Positions 8,149 to 16,248 of a DNA stretch of 64,000 nt are shown piece after piece. Positions within the stretch are counted from its first letter, which is position 1; every line of letters begins with the position of its first letter. The notes under the pieces were generated by a model. The model was not told where the DNA came from, did no database searches, and saw only the letters and a program-made list of their open reading frames with translations. Origin of the DNA: UMGS1766 sp963597355 (GTDB lineage Bacteria > Bacillota > Clostridia > Oscillospirales > Oscillospiraceae); contig CAVBPR010000002.1 of NCBI GenBank assembly GCA_963597355.1, positions 248,001 through 312,000 on the forward strand, given 5' to 3'. The position numbers and the translations under genes are program-made.

Positions 8149-9279
8149 ATGTTTAAAGTAATAAAAATAGAAGGACGTGCCCGGCGCGGAGAGTTCACCT
8201 GTGCTCACGGAGTTGTCCAGACTCCGGTATTTATGAACGTTGGGACACAGGCGGCGATTAAGGGCGGTTTATCAGCCCACGATTTAAAGCAGATCGGTTG
8301 TCAGATCGAATTATCCAACACATATCATTTGCATGTTCGTCCTGGAGATGATGTTATCAAAACCATGGGCGGTCTGCATAAATTTATGAATTGGAGCGGC
8401 CCAATCCTTACCGACAGCGGCGGATTTCAGGTGTTTTCTCTGGCAAAACTGCGCAATATCAAAGAAGAAGGTGTAACATTTTCTTCCCATGTAGACGGGC
8501 GTCGGATTTTTATGGGCCCGGAAGAATCCATGCAAATTCAGTCCAACCTGGGCAGCGATATTGCAATGGCCTTTGATGAGTGCGTGGAAAATCCGGCAAC
8601 GTATGAGTATGCAAAAAAGTCATGTGCGCGTACTTATCGGTGGCTGGAACGCTGTGTTGCAGAACATAAGCGGCTGAACAGTGAACCAGACTGCGTTAAT
8701 CCGCAGCAGATGTTGTTTGGAATCAACCAGGGATGTACGTTCCCGGATTTGCGCATTGAACACATAAAGCAAATCGCGCAATTGGATTGCGATGGCTATG
8801 CCATTGGAGGTTTGGCAGTGGGAGAACCTACTCAGGTAATGTACGACGTAATTGATGCGGTAGAACCCTATATGCCAAAGGAGAAACCCCGCTATCTTAT
8901 GGGAGTTGGAACGCCGAGTAATATTATCGAAGGCGTGGCCCGTGGAGTAGATTTTTTTGACTGCGTTATGCCTTCCAGAAATGCGCGTCACGGAAAATTG
9001 TTTACGTGGCAGGGCACCTTAAACATAAAGAATGAAAAGTATAAGACCGATCCGTTGCCGCTGGATCCGGATTGCCAATGCCCTACTTGCCGTTCATATT
9101 CTCGCGCTTATTTGCGGCATTTGGTGAAAGCGGACGAAATGCTTGCGATGCGGCTGTTGGTTACTCATAACCTCTGGTTTTATAACGAACTGATGCAGAA
9201 AATTCGTGATGCATTAGATCAGGGGACCTTTGCTGAATTCAGAAAAAACTATTCCGAAAAATTGTCACAGCGTGTGTAA
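8149..9279 (+). CDS. tgt: Queuine/preQ1 tRNA-guanine transglycosylase
   Basis: Tgt swaps guanine 34 for preQ1 in tRNAs with GUN anticodons. The 376 residues include the nucleophile region ILTDSGGFQVFSL near residue 90, FDECVENPA, GGLAVGEP, the second active-site aspartate in FFDCVMPSRNARHG, and zinc ligands CQCPTCRSYSRAYLRHL. The ATG at 8149 is preferred over one at 8119, which overlaps the queA stop, because GGAGAG lies 5 bases before it and family members start here (MFKVIKIEG). Confidence 0.96.
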   Translation: MFKVIKIEGRARRGEFTCAHGVVQTPVFMNVGTQAAIKGGLSAHDLKQIGCQIELSNTYHLHVRPGDDVIKTMGGLHKFMNWSGPILTDSGGFQVFSLAKLRNIKEEGVTFSSHVDGRRIFMGPEESMQIQSNLGSDIAMAFDECVENPATYEYAKKSCARTYRWLERCVAEHKRLNSEPDCVNPQQMLFGINQGCTFPDLRIEHIKQIAQLDCDGYAIGGLAVGEPTQVMYDVIDAVEPYMPKEKPRYLMGVGTPSNIIEGVARGVDFFDCVMPSRNARHGKLFTWQGTLNIKNEKYKTDPLPLDPDCQCPTCRSYSRAYLRHLVKADEMLAMRLLVTHNLWFYNELMQKIRDALDQGTFAEFRKNYSEKLSQRV

Positions 9280-9303
9280 CGACGGTTCATAGGCAAGGCA
9301 CTA

Positions 9304-9332
9304 TTGACAAACGTGATATAATAAAGTACTAA
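9304..9332 (+). promoter_or_regulatory. Candidate promoter for smpB
   Basis: TTGACA (9304-9309) and TACTAA (9327-9332) are 17 bp apart, about 30 bp before the start codon. A TATAAT at 9317-9322 falls inside the spacer and has no partner. Confidence 0.5.
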
Positions 9333-9357
9333 GCATGTCGGAAGGAGGCGAGCCGGT

Positions 9358-9825
9358 TTGGCAGGAAAGGGAAACCGTGCGGTTGCAACAAATCGTAAAG
9401 CGTTTCACGATTACTTTATTGAAGAGCGCTATGAAGCCGGTATCGCGCTCACTGGCACGGAAGTAAAAAGCGTTCGTCAGGGAAAACTGAATCTGAAGGA
9501 TTCCTTTTGTCATGTGAAGAATGGCGAATTGTTTCTGTACGGAATGCACATTTCACCTTATGAAAAGGGGAATATCTTTAACCAGGATCCAATGCGCACA
9601 CGGAAGCTATTGATGCACCGGCGAGAGATTTTAAAACTGAGTGCTAAGATTCAGCAGGACGGATATTCCCTTGTCCCGATTTCTGTTTATTTTAAAAATG
9701 CGCATGTGAAAGTGGAAATTGGTTTGGCAAGAGGTAAGAAATTATATGACAAACGTGCTGCAGCAGCCGCACGCGATGCAAAGCGAGATATCGACCGAGT
9801 GATGAAAACTCAGCGATATCGTTGA
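9358..9825 (+). CDS. smpB: SsrA-binding protein
   Basis: SmpB binds tmRNA and brings it to stalled ribosomes. The 155 residues carry the family blocks NRKAFHDYFIEERYEAGIAL, GTEVKSVRQGKLNLKDSF and the basic C-terminal tail KRAAAAARDAKRDIDRVMK. The start is TTG, 9 bases after GAAGGAGG; no in-frame ATG lies near. The cyclophilin gene and ssrA, its partner RNA, follow within 650 bp. Confidence 0.95.
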   Translation: MAGKGNRAVATNRKAFHDYFIEERYEAGIALTGTEVKSVRQGKLNLKDSFCHVKNGELFLYGMHISPYEKGNIFNQDPMRTRKLLMHRREILKLSAKIQQDGYSLVPISVYFKNAHVKVEIGLARGKKLYDKRAAAAARDAKRDIDRVMKTQRYR

Positions 9826-9843
9826 TTAGGAGGTATGTTTAAA

Positions 9844-10398
9844 ATGGCAAATAGTGAGCTGAAATGCCCGGTTGTTACAATCGAAATGGAAAATGGCGGG
9901 AAGATTGTTGCAGAATTGTATCCTGAAATTGCACCGGAGTCCGTCCGTAACTTTATTTCTCTGGCACAAAAAGGCTTTTATAATGGCCTGATTTTCCACC
10001 GTGTTATTGCAGGTTTTATGATTCAGGGCGGTGATCCGCAGGGAACCGGCATGGGTGGCCCTGGTTATTGCATCAAGGGCGAATTTAAGGCCAATGGGGT
10101 CAACAACACCCTGTCTCACAAGCGCGGAGTGCTCTCTTTTGCACGCAGTCAGGCTTATGATTCTGCTGGCAGTCAGTTTTTCATTATGCATGCGGATGGT
10201 GATTTCCTGGATGGCCAGTACGCTGCATTTGGTGCTGTGACAGAGGGAATGGATGTTGTGGATGCAATTGCCGCTGTCAAAACAGATCGAAATGACCGTC
10301 CTGCTGAGGAACAGAAAATTAGGGCTGTCAGTGTAGAAACCTATGGCGAAGAATATGGCGAGCCGCAAAAAATGAACGACCCTTACGGACGGTTCTGA
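9844..10398 (+). CDS. Cyclophilin-type peptidyl-prolyl cis-trans isomerase
   Basis: This 184-residue cytoplasmic protein (no signal peptide) has the cyclophilin core: FHRVIAGFMIQGGDPQGTG with the catalytic arginine, then SAGSQFFIMHAD and LDGQYAAFGAVTEGMDVVDA. It should catalyse proline isomerisation in protein folding. Of two in-frame ATGs, the one at 9844 is chosen because AGGAGGT directly abuts the earlier one at 9835. It lies between smpB and ssrA. Confidence 0.93.
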   Translation: MANSELKCPVVTIEMENGGKIVAELYPEIAPESVRNFISLAQKGFYNGLIFHRVIAGFMIQGGDPQGTGMGGPGYCIKGEFKANGVNNTLSHKRGVLSFARSQAYDSAGSQFFIMHADGDFLDGQYAAFGAVTEGMDVVDAIAAVKTDRNDRPAEEQKIRAVSVETYGEEYGEPQKMNDPYGRF

Positions 10399-10446
10399 GA
10401 CTGATTTTATTTTCCACTGTCTGCCCGAATGAAAGGGCAGACTTAT

Positions 10447-10838
10447 GGGGGCGTACCGGTTTCGACGGGGATGCTGAATTCGGAATAGCGGGCGGTGGCG
10501 CCTGGCCACCTTAAAACGGGCACCTTATAAATTAAAGAACAACGACAATACTGTTGCTGTTGCTGCGTAATTAACGCAGCACGCTGCCCATTAGGCAGCT
10601 GACGCCCTATCTTGGCGTCCCGCCGATCCTGGTTATGCCGCGCGCCAGGCTGGGCGATACCGTTTAGCGGTGTACATGAGTTCACAAAGCTTTGAGTGAG
10701 CCAGGTATCATGAAGCTACTGAATCGGCAAGGGTTTCGGTTCCCGTGCCGGTGAGGGAATGTAAATAATCGAATGCGCCCGGAGAAGTTCCGGTGGATGT
10801 GTTTTCGGACAGGGGTTCAACTCCCCTCGCCTCCACCA
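10447..10838 (+). ncRNA. ssrA: Transfer-messenger RNA (tmRNA)
   Basis: The ends form a tRNA-like acceptor (GGGGGCG at 10447-10453 pairs with CGCCTCC at 10828-10834) with encoded CCA at 10836-10838 and a T-arm GGTTCAACTCCCC. The tag frame reads KNNDNTVAVAA then TAA at 10568-10570; the exact resume codon (about 10535) is inferred. The tag ends in the usual VAA-type degron. The whole is about 392 nt, a normal one-piece tmRNA, close to smpB. Confidence 0.95.
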
Positions 10839-10840
10839 TA

Positions 10841-10880
10841 AGTCCACCGTAATTCTGATAGAATTACGGTGGACTTTTTC
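10841..10880 (+). terminator. Strong terminator of ssrA
   Basis: A perfect 16-bp stem (AGTCCACCGTAATTCT and its complement, loop GAT) is followed by TTTTTC, starting two bases after the CCA end. Confidence 0.93.
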
Positions 10881-10883
10881 TAT

Positions 10884-10967
10884 GCCTGAAAACCGCTTAA
10901 GATCAGGCTTTTTGGCTATTCCAGCACATAATCGAACCCCGCTGCAGAGCAATTCTGCGGCGGGGTT
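10884..10967 (+). terminator. Two further hairpins after ssrA
   Basis: GCCTGA and TCAGGC (10884-10908) are followed by five T. AACCCCGCTGCAGA pairs with TCTGCGGCGGGGTT (10935-10967). Together with the preceding one, three stem-loops lie in tandem downstream of the tmRNA. Confidence 0.65.
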
Positions 10968-11009
10968 TCGTGCGTTTTATGGGGATTTCGTCGTTCTGCG
11001 TCGCTGCAA

Positions 11010-11080
11010 TCGTTAAATTATCGGGTATTCGTTAAATTATAGCAGTAATCGTTAAACTATTGGGGTAATCGTTGATTTAC
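11010..11080. repeat. Four imperfect copies of a 19-20 bp repeat
   Basis: The core TCGTTAAATTAT with variants recurs with CGTT at 11011, 11030, 11050 and 11070. Intervening bases such as GGGTAT and GGGGTAA are partly shared. The stretch from 10968 to 11082 holds no gene. Confidence 0.65.
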
Positions 11081-11082
11081 AG

Positions 11083-11590
11083 TCCCCATCGGCACTAACG
11101 ATGGAAATGAGGTCCGGTGTGAACGTATCATCAGTCTGCTTCACAAACGGCTCACCGGTTGGTGCAGTCCCAGGCCACTGCGGCTTATCAATCAAATCAA
11201 TGAGTTTCTTACCATGCTCGGAGTTTGGAATAATTAAAAGGTTCAATCCACCGTTGCGCTATCCTCAATTTCCTTGAGTGTGCGCCCATCTTTGGCTTTC
11301 CATCTGCGAAAATTCCGTCTCGAAGTTTCTTCATTCCGGCACTGAGCGATTTTGCGGATGTCTTTTCATTCACTACGGCTCCTTTGAGAACCACAAAGCC
11401 CTCAGAAGTCACCATGCCAGTAGCAGATGTATTGTTGCTCTCTGAGGATAGGTGTATTTTTTCTCTGGGTCGTAATAGCGATCATACTCATACTTAATGT
11501 AGGTGACATCGCCCGTCTTAAACGTGTCATTTTTCCATGTGCATTCGGTATTATTATTCTCGATTTCAGGTACATATTTCTCTCCTTTAT
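11083..11590 (-). pseudogene. Decayed gene remnants, one with a DUF4357-like domain
   Basis: No frame is open across this stretch. A central piece (11285-11415) reads SEGFVVLKGAVVNEKTSAKS and LSAGMKKLRDGIFAD, the start of a DUF4357-type domain. It then jumps frame to WKAKDGRTLKEIED, the usual end of that domain, so the middle 30-40 residues appear deleted. Upstream, in another frame, is a GDVTYIKYEYDRYYDPEKKY piece and downstream (11083-11246) an unrecognised piece HGKKLIDLIDKPQWPGTAPT. I read this as debris of one or more accessory genes; the DUF4357 call is from memory of the family consensus. Confidence 0.6.
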
Positions 11591-11620
11591 TTAGCCTATA
11601 TAGCCCTAAATAATACAGTA

Positions 11621-11666
11621 AAACCCGTATTCTGCAAGAAAAATCGCTGAAATACGGGTTTTTTTA
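11621..11666. terminator. Hairpin terminator downstream of the yolD-like gene
   Basis: AAACCCGTATT (11621-11631) pairs with AATACGGGTTT (11651-11661) and T-runs follow on both strands. Confidence 0.75.
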
Positions 11667-11702
11667 ACTTTTCTTTTCGTTAAGGTTATTCAGTTTTGGA
11701 AA

Positions 11703-11948
11703 TCAAGGATCATCGAGGGCATCCATAAGAAATTGATACTTTAAGTCCAATGCAGTCAGAGTTTCCTCGTCAAGTTCGATTCTTTCGTCGGTCAGCCGCT
11801 CGGTTTCTTTGATGGCAGAGTCATAACCGGTAAGGGCGGCGAAGGGTGCGAACTGCGCCGCACGGTCTTCCATGGACATCTGCGGTCGCGTTTTGGAAAC
11901 GTGGTGTGGAAGATTGATAATCTCGTCGTACCTATTGTTCATACGCAT
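11703..11948 (-). CDS. YolD-like small protein
   Basis: The 81-residue protein has the YolD-like signature HHVSKTRPQMSMEDRAAQFA followed by PFAALTGYDSAIKETERLTD. YolD-like proteins in Firmicutes commonly accompany Y-family polymerases and are thought to modulate them; their mechanism is not settled. The start is ATG (MRMNNRYDE) behind AGGAGGT; an earlier GTG overlaps that site. It is the last gene of a umuC-GNAT-yolD set. Confidence 0.8.
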   Translation of the reverse strand: MRMNNRYDEIINLPHHVSKTRPQMSMEDRAAQFAPFAALTGYDSAIKETERLTDERIELDEETLTALDLKYQFLMDALDDP

Positions 11949-11982
11949 TCTGCATCGCACCTCCTAGATAAACTTGAATTTG

Positions 11983-12504
11983 TCAATATACATTCTGCAT
12001 CACAATGTCCTGCAAATAGTGGTTGAAATGTTCGTATTCGTCCGGACCCAGCATTTCCGGTGAACTCATAATAACAAGTTTATGTCCCGCATTTCCCCGA
12101 TGATAGGCAGGATGAATATGAGAATATGGATTTGCCACAAATCCACAGCGTTCATAAAATCCCTTTCGGCGAATGGATATTTCGTCCATGGGCGGGTCTA
12201 TTTCAAGAATCAAAGGCGTTGCCTGGTAGGCTCTCAAAATCTTTTGTCCGTAATGCTTGTTCCGCAGGGACGGCAAAACGCAGAAATGTTCAATATAAAA
12301 AGCTCCCCCAATATCCCAATACAGAATTTCACCCACAAATTCGCCGTTGTCGCAAATAACATCAAAATGATAGGCATCCTGCTGCAAAATGTGAAGCTGT
12401 GAGAGTTTTTCACGCTGTTCATGGGCTGGAAAACTGATTCGGTAAAGATCAATGGCCTTTTGGTATAAGGGGTCATTTGATTGTGTCATTCGATGGATCT
12501 CCAT
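11983..12504 (-). CDS. GNAT family N-acetyltransferase
   Basis: The 173 residues fit a single GNAT fold: GEFVGEILYWDIGGAFYIEH and FCVLPSLRNKHYGQKIL, the latter being the acetyl-CoA loop region, then FYERCGFVANPY near the C-terminus. It probably acetylates a small molecule or peptide; the substrate is unknown. It sits 39 bp after the UmuC-type gene and 34 bp before yolD, so it travels with the lesion-bypass pair, an unusual insertion between the two. Confidence 0.82.
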   Translation of the reverse strand: MEIHRMTQSNDPLYQKAIDLYRISFPAHEQREKLSQLHILQQDAYHFDVICDNGEFVGEILYWDIGGAFYIEHFCVLPSLRNKHYGQKILRAYQATPLILEIDPPMDEISIRRKGFYERCGFVANPYSHIHPAYHRGNAGHKLVIMSSPEMLGPDEYEHFNHYLQDIVMQNVY

Positions 12505-12543
12505 TTTACGCTTTCCTCCGCAAATTTCGATTTGTTTGATTCT

Positions 12544-14052
12544 TTATGCCTTATGCCCGCCGATCTGCGCATTGCGGTCTTTCGCAGTTGCGCCCTCTTC
12601 CAGATTCATCGCCTTGAGAATGGCGTTCCTTCCGTATTTCTTTTTGATTGCAAGCATGGCGGTTTGTATTTTCCGCTCGCGTTCCAATGCAACCTCCTCG
12701 GTTTTCTGTTTTTCCTCTTCGGCGGCATAGTCGGTAAAGAGGTCGAGCTGGACAACCCTGTCATTTTTCTTCGGCGCATCTGTTTCCGGCAGAACGTGAT
12801 TTGCTACAACATACATACGTCGGACTAGCAGATTCTTGTCCACGATCCGGTCAAACAACTCGGATACAGCACAGATTATTTTGCGGGTAGATGATGTGTA
12901 ACTGTCGAGGTTGATAGATCCGTGCGCCTGTTTGGGAATCTGCCTCCCGTAGTGATCTGTTTCAACTGCGCCGTGATATTTTTCTCGTCGTGATGGGTCG
13001 GTTAGATTTTCAATGTCATAGCCAATTGTTAAGACCATCTGATCGGTGACAAGCCCCTTGTCCACCAAATCCAGCACGAGCAAATCCGTCATTTCACGGA
13101 TGACGAGCTTTGCCTTATCCGCCTCATAGGGGCAGTGCAAAACCTGACCGGAGCTGAGACTGTTGGAACTGGGACGATAGGCTTTGATTGCCTCAATGGT
13201 GGTTGGCTCCCAGCCCCACGCGTGATCAATGAGCAATTCAGCATTTTTGCCAAACAGCCTATAAAGTAAGTCTTCATTCCGCTCCGAGCAAAGGGCAACA
13301 TCACCCATCGTCAACATTCCGTTCTGCTCAAGCTTCCTGGCAATACCGCGCCCCACACGCCAGAAGTCTGTGAGGGGCTGGTGCGTCCAAAGTTCACGTC
13401 GAAACTTCATTTCATCCAGTTCCGCAATGCGGACACCGTTTTCATCTGCGGGGATGTGCTTTGCTACAATATCCATTGCCACCTTGCAGAGAAAGAGGTT
13501 TGTGCCGATTCCTGCAGTTGCCGTGATGCCAGTTGTTTCGAGTACATCAAGGATGATCTTCATGGCGAGATCATGAGCTGAGAGTGCATAAGTTTTCAAA
13601 TAATCCGTTACATCCATAAATACTTCGTCGATGGAGTAAACCACAATATCCTCCGGCGCAATGTACTTGAGATAAATCTGATAGATACGGGTGCTGTACT
13701 CCATGTAATGGGCCATCCGAGGTGGTGCAATGATGAAGTCGATTGCCAAAGACGGATTTGCTTGCAGTTCTGAGAAGAAGTGCGATTTGCCTTCCAGCCT
13801 GCGTCCCTGCGCGTTGTGTTGTCGCCCGGCATTTGCCTCTCTCACGCGCAGCTTAACTTCAAATAGCCGCCCACGTCCGGAGATGCCATAGCTCTTGAGG
13901 GAAGGGGTGACGGCAAGGCAGATGGTCTTGTCCGTCCGGCTTTCGTCTGCAACAACAAGGTTTGTGTCCAGAGGATCTAAACCGCGCTCCCTGCATTCCA
14001 CAGAGGCATAGAAAGATTTCAGGTCGATTGCGATATAGGTGCGCTGTTTCAT
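12544..14052 (-). CDS. Y-family DNA polymerase, UmuC type
   Basis: A 502-residue translesion polymerase. The catalytic palm shows IDLKSFYASVEC at residues 8-19 and YSIDEVFMDVTD near residue 140. A helix-hairpin segment and little-finger domain follow, then the beta-clamp motif QLDLF near 450 and a coiled basic tail ending AQIGGHKA. It belongs to the large Firmicutes UmuC-like group often carried by mobile elements and paired with YolD. GGAGG precedes its ATG. I found no clear LexA site upstream. The 286 bp up to the next gene (14053-14338) hold nothing else I can identify. Confidence 0.92.
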   Translation of the reverse strand: MKQRTYIAIDLKSFYASVECRERGLDPLDTNLVVADESRTDKTICLAVTPSLKSYGISGRGRLFEVKLRVREANAGRQHNAQGRRLEGKSHFFSELQANPSLAIDFIIAPPRMAHYMEYSTRIYQIYLKYIAPEDIVVYSIDEVFMDVTDYLKTYALSAHDLAMKIILDVLETTGITATAGIGTNLFLCKVAMDIVAKHIPADENGVRIAELDEMKFRRELWTHQPLTDFWRVGRGIARKLEQNGMLTMGDVALCSERNEDLLYRLFGKNAELLIDHAWGWEPTTIEAIKAYRPSSNSLSSGQVLHCPYEADKAKLVIREMTDLLVLDLVDKGLVTDQMVLTIGYDIENLTDPSRREKYHGAVETDHYGRQIPKQAHGSINLDSYTSSTRKIICAVSELFDRIVDKNLLVRRMYVVANHVLPETDAPKKNDRVVQLDLFTDYAAEEEKQKTEEVALERERKIQTAMLAIKKKYGRNAILKAMNLEEGATAKDRNAQIGGHKA

Positions 14053-14338
14053 ATTCTCTGCCTCCGTTCTTTTTTTAAATAGTATAACACAAAATAAATG
14101 TGAAGTGATGAACGAATAGGAAATGTCTTTCTCGTTATGGTAAATATTGTAGTGTTAGTTTACAGCCTTATAACAGAACGTTTCGTCTGAATACATAGTA
14201 ATATTTATTGACCGATTGAAATATTCATATATAATTACTATTAAAGAGTGAGTGCTAGAAAAGACTCTGATTATTCAGAACTGTACCCATTTATTAGACC
14301 ATATAATCACCATACCATATAAAGTAGGGATGATCGAA

Positions 14339-15889
14339 ATGAAGTTAAAAAGCATTGTGGCAGAATTGCAACGCCGATGGCCGGAATGTAGAATACGAGT
14401 GAAGAATCCGGAATGTATTTTGAACGGTGTTACGCTTGGAAATGACATTTCCGAAAGCACAGGGATGCTTCATGTTTATTTCAATCCTTCAACGGAGATT
14501 ACTGCCGGTTGCGCAGAGGATGAGTGCTGTATCAGTCTTGTAGACTGCAATGCGGCAAATCTGATTCTGGCTGAAGATATACATACTCTGGAACAGATGG
14601 TTAACCTGATCCAGCATCTGTTTGCAAAACTTCAGGAGTTAGGACGACTTTTTCAGACCACCTTGACGCGTCAACTGAATTTGCAGAGTATTATTCGACA
14701 GGCCACAGACATTCTGGGAAACCCCATGTTAGTGGCGGATCCAAACAATGAGATTATTGCCATGTCGGATGTGGATTGGGATGATTCAGCGTGGCAGAGA
14801 TTTCGGGAGCAGAGATGCCTGCCTTATCATCCGGACATGGCGCTGGCTTATGCAAAATTTGTGGAGCAGGTAGGGCGCGGGAAACAGATAGAACTGGTAG
14901 ATGGTTTGCACAAAAAAGGGTACTTTATTCGGGGAGCGGTGGTAGACGGCTTAAATCTGATTGGTCAGCTCCACGTTTTTTCGTGGAAGCATGAGTTTAC
15001 AGAATTTGATATAGAGATGGTGTCCATGTTGTGCGGTATTCTGGCGGCGGACATTGTACGCAATACTGGCAGCGACGATTCCATTCGCTCCAGCAGTGAC
15101 TACTTTATATCCGATCTTATTCGTGGTAATCTGCGCAATCCAGAGTTGGTAGAAGCCCGGCTGACATATCTGAATTGGAACTTGCGGCAATATAAGTATC
15201 TGCTGCTTGTGCAGTGGGGGAGAGAATATCGCAACATAGATTTTCGGGACGCTTGCATGGCGTCGCTTAACTCCATTTTTCCGGATGGTCGTTGTGTGCT
15301 GGATGGAGCTAACATGGTGGTTATGTTCAGTACGAATGCTAAGTTAACAGTCAACAGTCCGCCGGTGGATTTAATCAATGCATATCTAGGTAAGACGGGG
15401 TTAGTGGCAGTGCTTTCTATGCCATTTACCGATGTATGGGATGCGGCTTATTATTATGATCAGTCCTGCGACATCCTGAGCTTAAATCAGCGATTGGGAC
15501 GGGAGGATCAGTTCCTTTTGGCGGAGGCCAGCGCCTTTGAATTACTGCTTCAAGAGGCCTCAAAAAAATATCATCTTCTTGATTATTGCCATCCACTGGT
15601 GCGCAGTTTAATGGAGTATGATCAGCGGGAGGGGAAAGATTATCTTACTACGTTGCGGGCCTTTGTAATTGCAGGTATGAATTATACTAAGGCGGCAGAG
15701 TTGTTGCATATGCATAGAAATTCGGTCATTTACCGCATAAAACAGATTGAAGAAATCCTTGATTTTGATTTTTCTTCTATGGAATTTGGCTTCCATATTG
15801 ACCTGTCATTTCGAATTTTAGATTATATGGAGTCAACCGAGAGCCATCGTTGGAGTAAAAAGGAAGACAGTGGCGGGGAACGATTTTAG
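14339..15889 (+). CDS. PucR-family transcriptional regulator
   Basis: The 516-residue protein has a C-terminal PucR-type helix-turn-helix (FVIAGMNYTKAAELLHMHRN then SVIYRIKQIEE, last 70 residues). A GAF-like sensory middle starts near NPMLVADPNNEIIAMS, and an N-terminal domain of about 80 residues resembles the PucR input domain. Such proteins activate nearby catabolic or transport genes on sensing a small molecule. It lies 360 bp before the ABC importer, pointing to that operon as target. The ATG at 14339 has AGGG 9 bases upstream; a GTG at 14252 and an ATG at 14330 are alternatives. Confidence 0.88.
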   Translation: MKLKSIVAELQRRWPECRIRVKNPECILNGVTLGNDISESTGMLHVYFNPSTEITAGCAEDECCISLVDCNAANLILAEDIHTLEQMVNLIQHLFAKLQELGRLFQTTLTRQLNLQSIIRQATDILGNPMLVADPNNEIIAMSDVDWDDSAWQRFREQRCLPYHPDMALAYAKFVEQVGRGKQIELVDGLHKKGYFIRGAVVDGLNLIGQLHVFSWKHEFTEFDIEMVSMLCGILAADIVRNTGSDDSIRSSSDYFISDLIRGNLRNPELVEARLTYLNWNLRQYKYLLLVQWGREYRNIDFRDACMASLNSIFPDGRCVLDGANMVVMFSTNAKLTVNSPPVDLINAYLGKTGLVAVLSMPFTDVWDAAYYYDQSCDILSLNQRLGREDQFLLAEASAFELLLQEASKKYHLLDYCHPLVRSLMEYDQREGKDYLTTLRAFVIAGMNYTKAAELLHMHRNSVIYRIKQIEEILDFDFSSMEFGFHIDLSFRILDYMESTESHRWSKKEDSGGERF

Positions 15890-15917
15890 AAAAAATGACA
15901 AACTAATATAAAGCTAA

Positions 15918-15960
15918 GGCTAATTTTTGCGCTATTCTGCGCAAAAATTAGCCTATTTTT
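15918..15960 (+). terminator. Terminator of the PucR-type gene
   Basis: A perfect 15-bp stem (GGCTAATTTTTGCGC at 15918-15932, complement at 15939-15953) is followed by TATTTTTT. It separates the regulator from the transporter operon. Confidence 0.88.
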
Positions 15961-16042
15961 TGCGCAGAATATAAAAAACGAAATCTTTTATTCGTCAAAA
16001 TAAAATACAATTAAGATGTTAGAATGATAATTCAGAATAACA

Positions 16043-16083
16043 AAATTTTCGTTTTTGTAGGAATCCTACAAAAATGAAAATTT
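16043..16083. promoter_or_regulatory. 41-bp near-perfect palindrome, candidate activator site
   Basis: AAATTTTCGTTTTTGTAGGA (16043-16062) and its complement (16064-16083) flank one central base with a single mismatch. No T-run follows, so it is not a terminator. Its centre is about 74 bp before the inferred start of the transporter transcript, a usual activator position. The PucR-type protein is the obvious candidate to bind it; this is inference. Confidence 0.6.
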
Positions 16084-16101
16084 AATTTGTAGCTGCAATC
16101 C

Positions 16102-16130
16102 TTGACGATATAAGACGTGGTTGATATACT
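16102..16130 (+). promoter_or_regulatory. Promoter of the ABC importer operon
   Basis: TTGACG (16102-16107) and TATACT (16125-16130) are 17 bp apart. The transcript would carry a leader of about 112 nt, in which I see no known riboswitch. Confidence 0.78.
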
Positions 16131-16248
16131 ACACAAAAAGTTAGAGAGATTACATGCGTTTATTGACGATTCTCCTAGTTTTCATGGCGTCTCAACGTGT
16201 TGTCTCTGTGTATTCCTTGCCTAATACCAGCAGAAGGGGAGCGTTTCT

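Noticed and set aside
9317..9322. TATAAT before smpB as a -10 box
   Set aside because: No acceptable -35 box lies 16-18 bp upstream; the TTGACA nearby pairs better with TACTAA at 9327.
10716..10952. 78-codon minus-strand ORF containing RRGELNPCPKTHPP
   Set aside because: It is an antisense read of the tmRNA 3' end.
11010..11080. Possible CRISPR array
   Set aside because: The repeat units are contiguous and imperfect with no unique spacers of usable length, and no cas genes are in the window.
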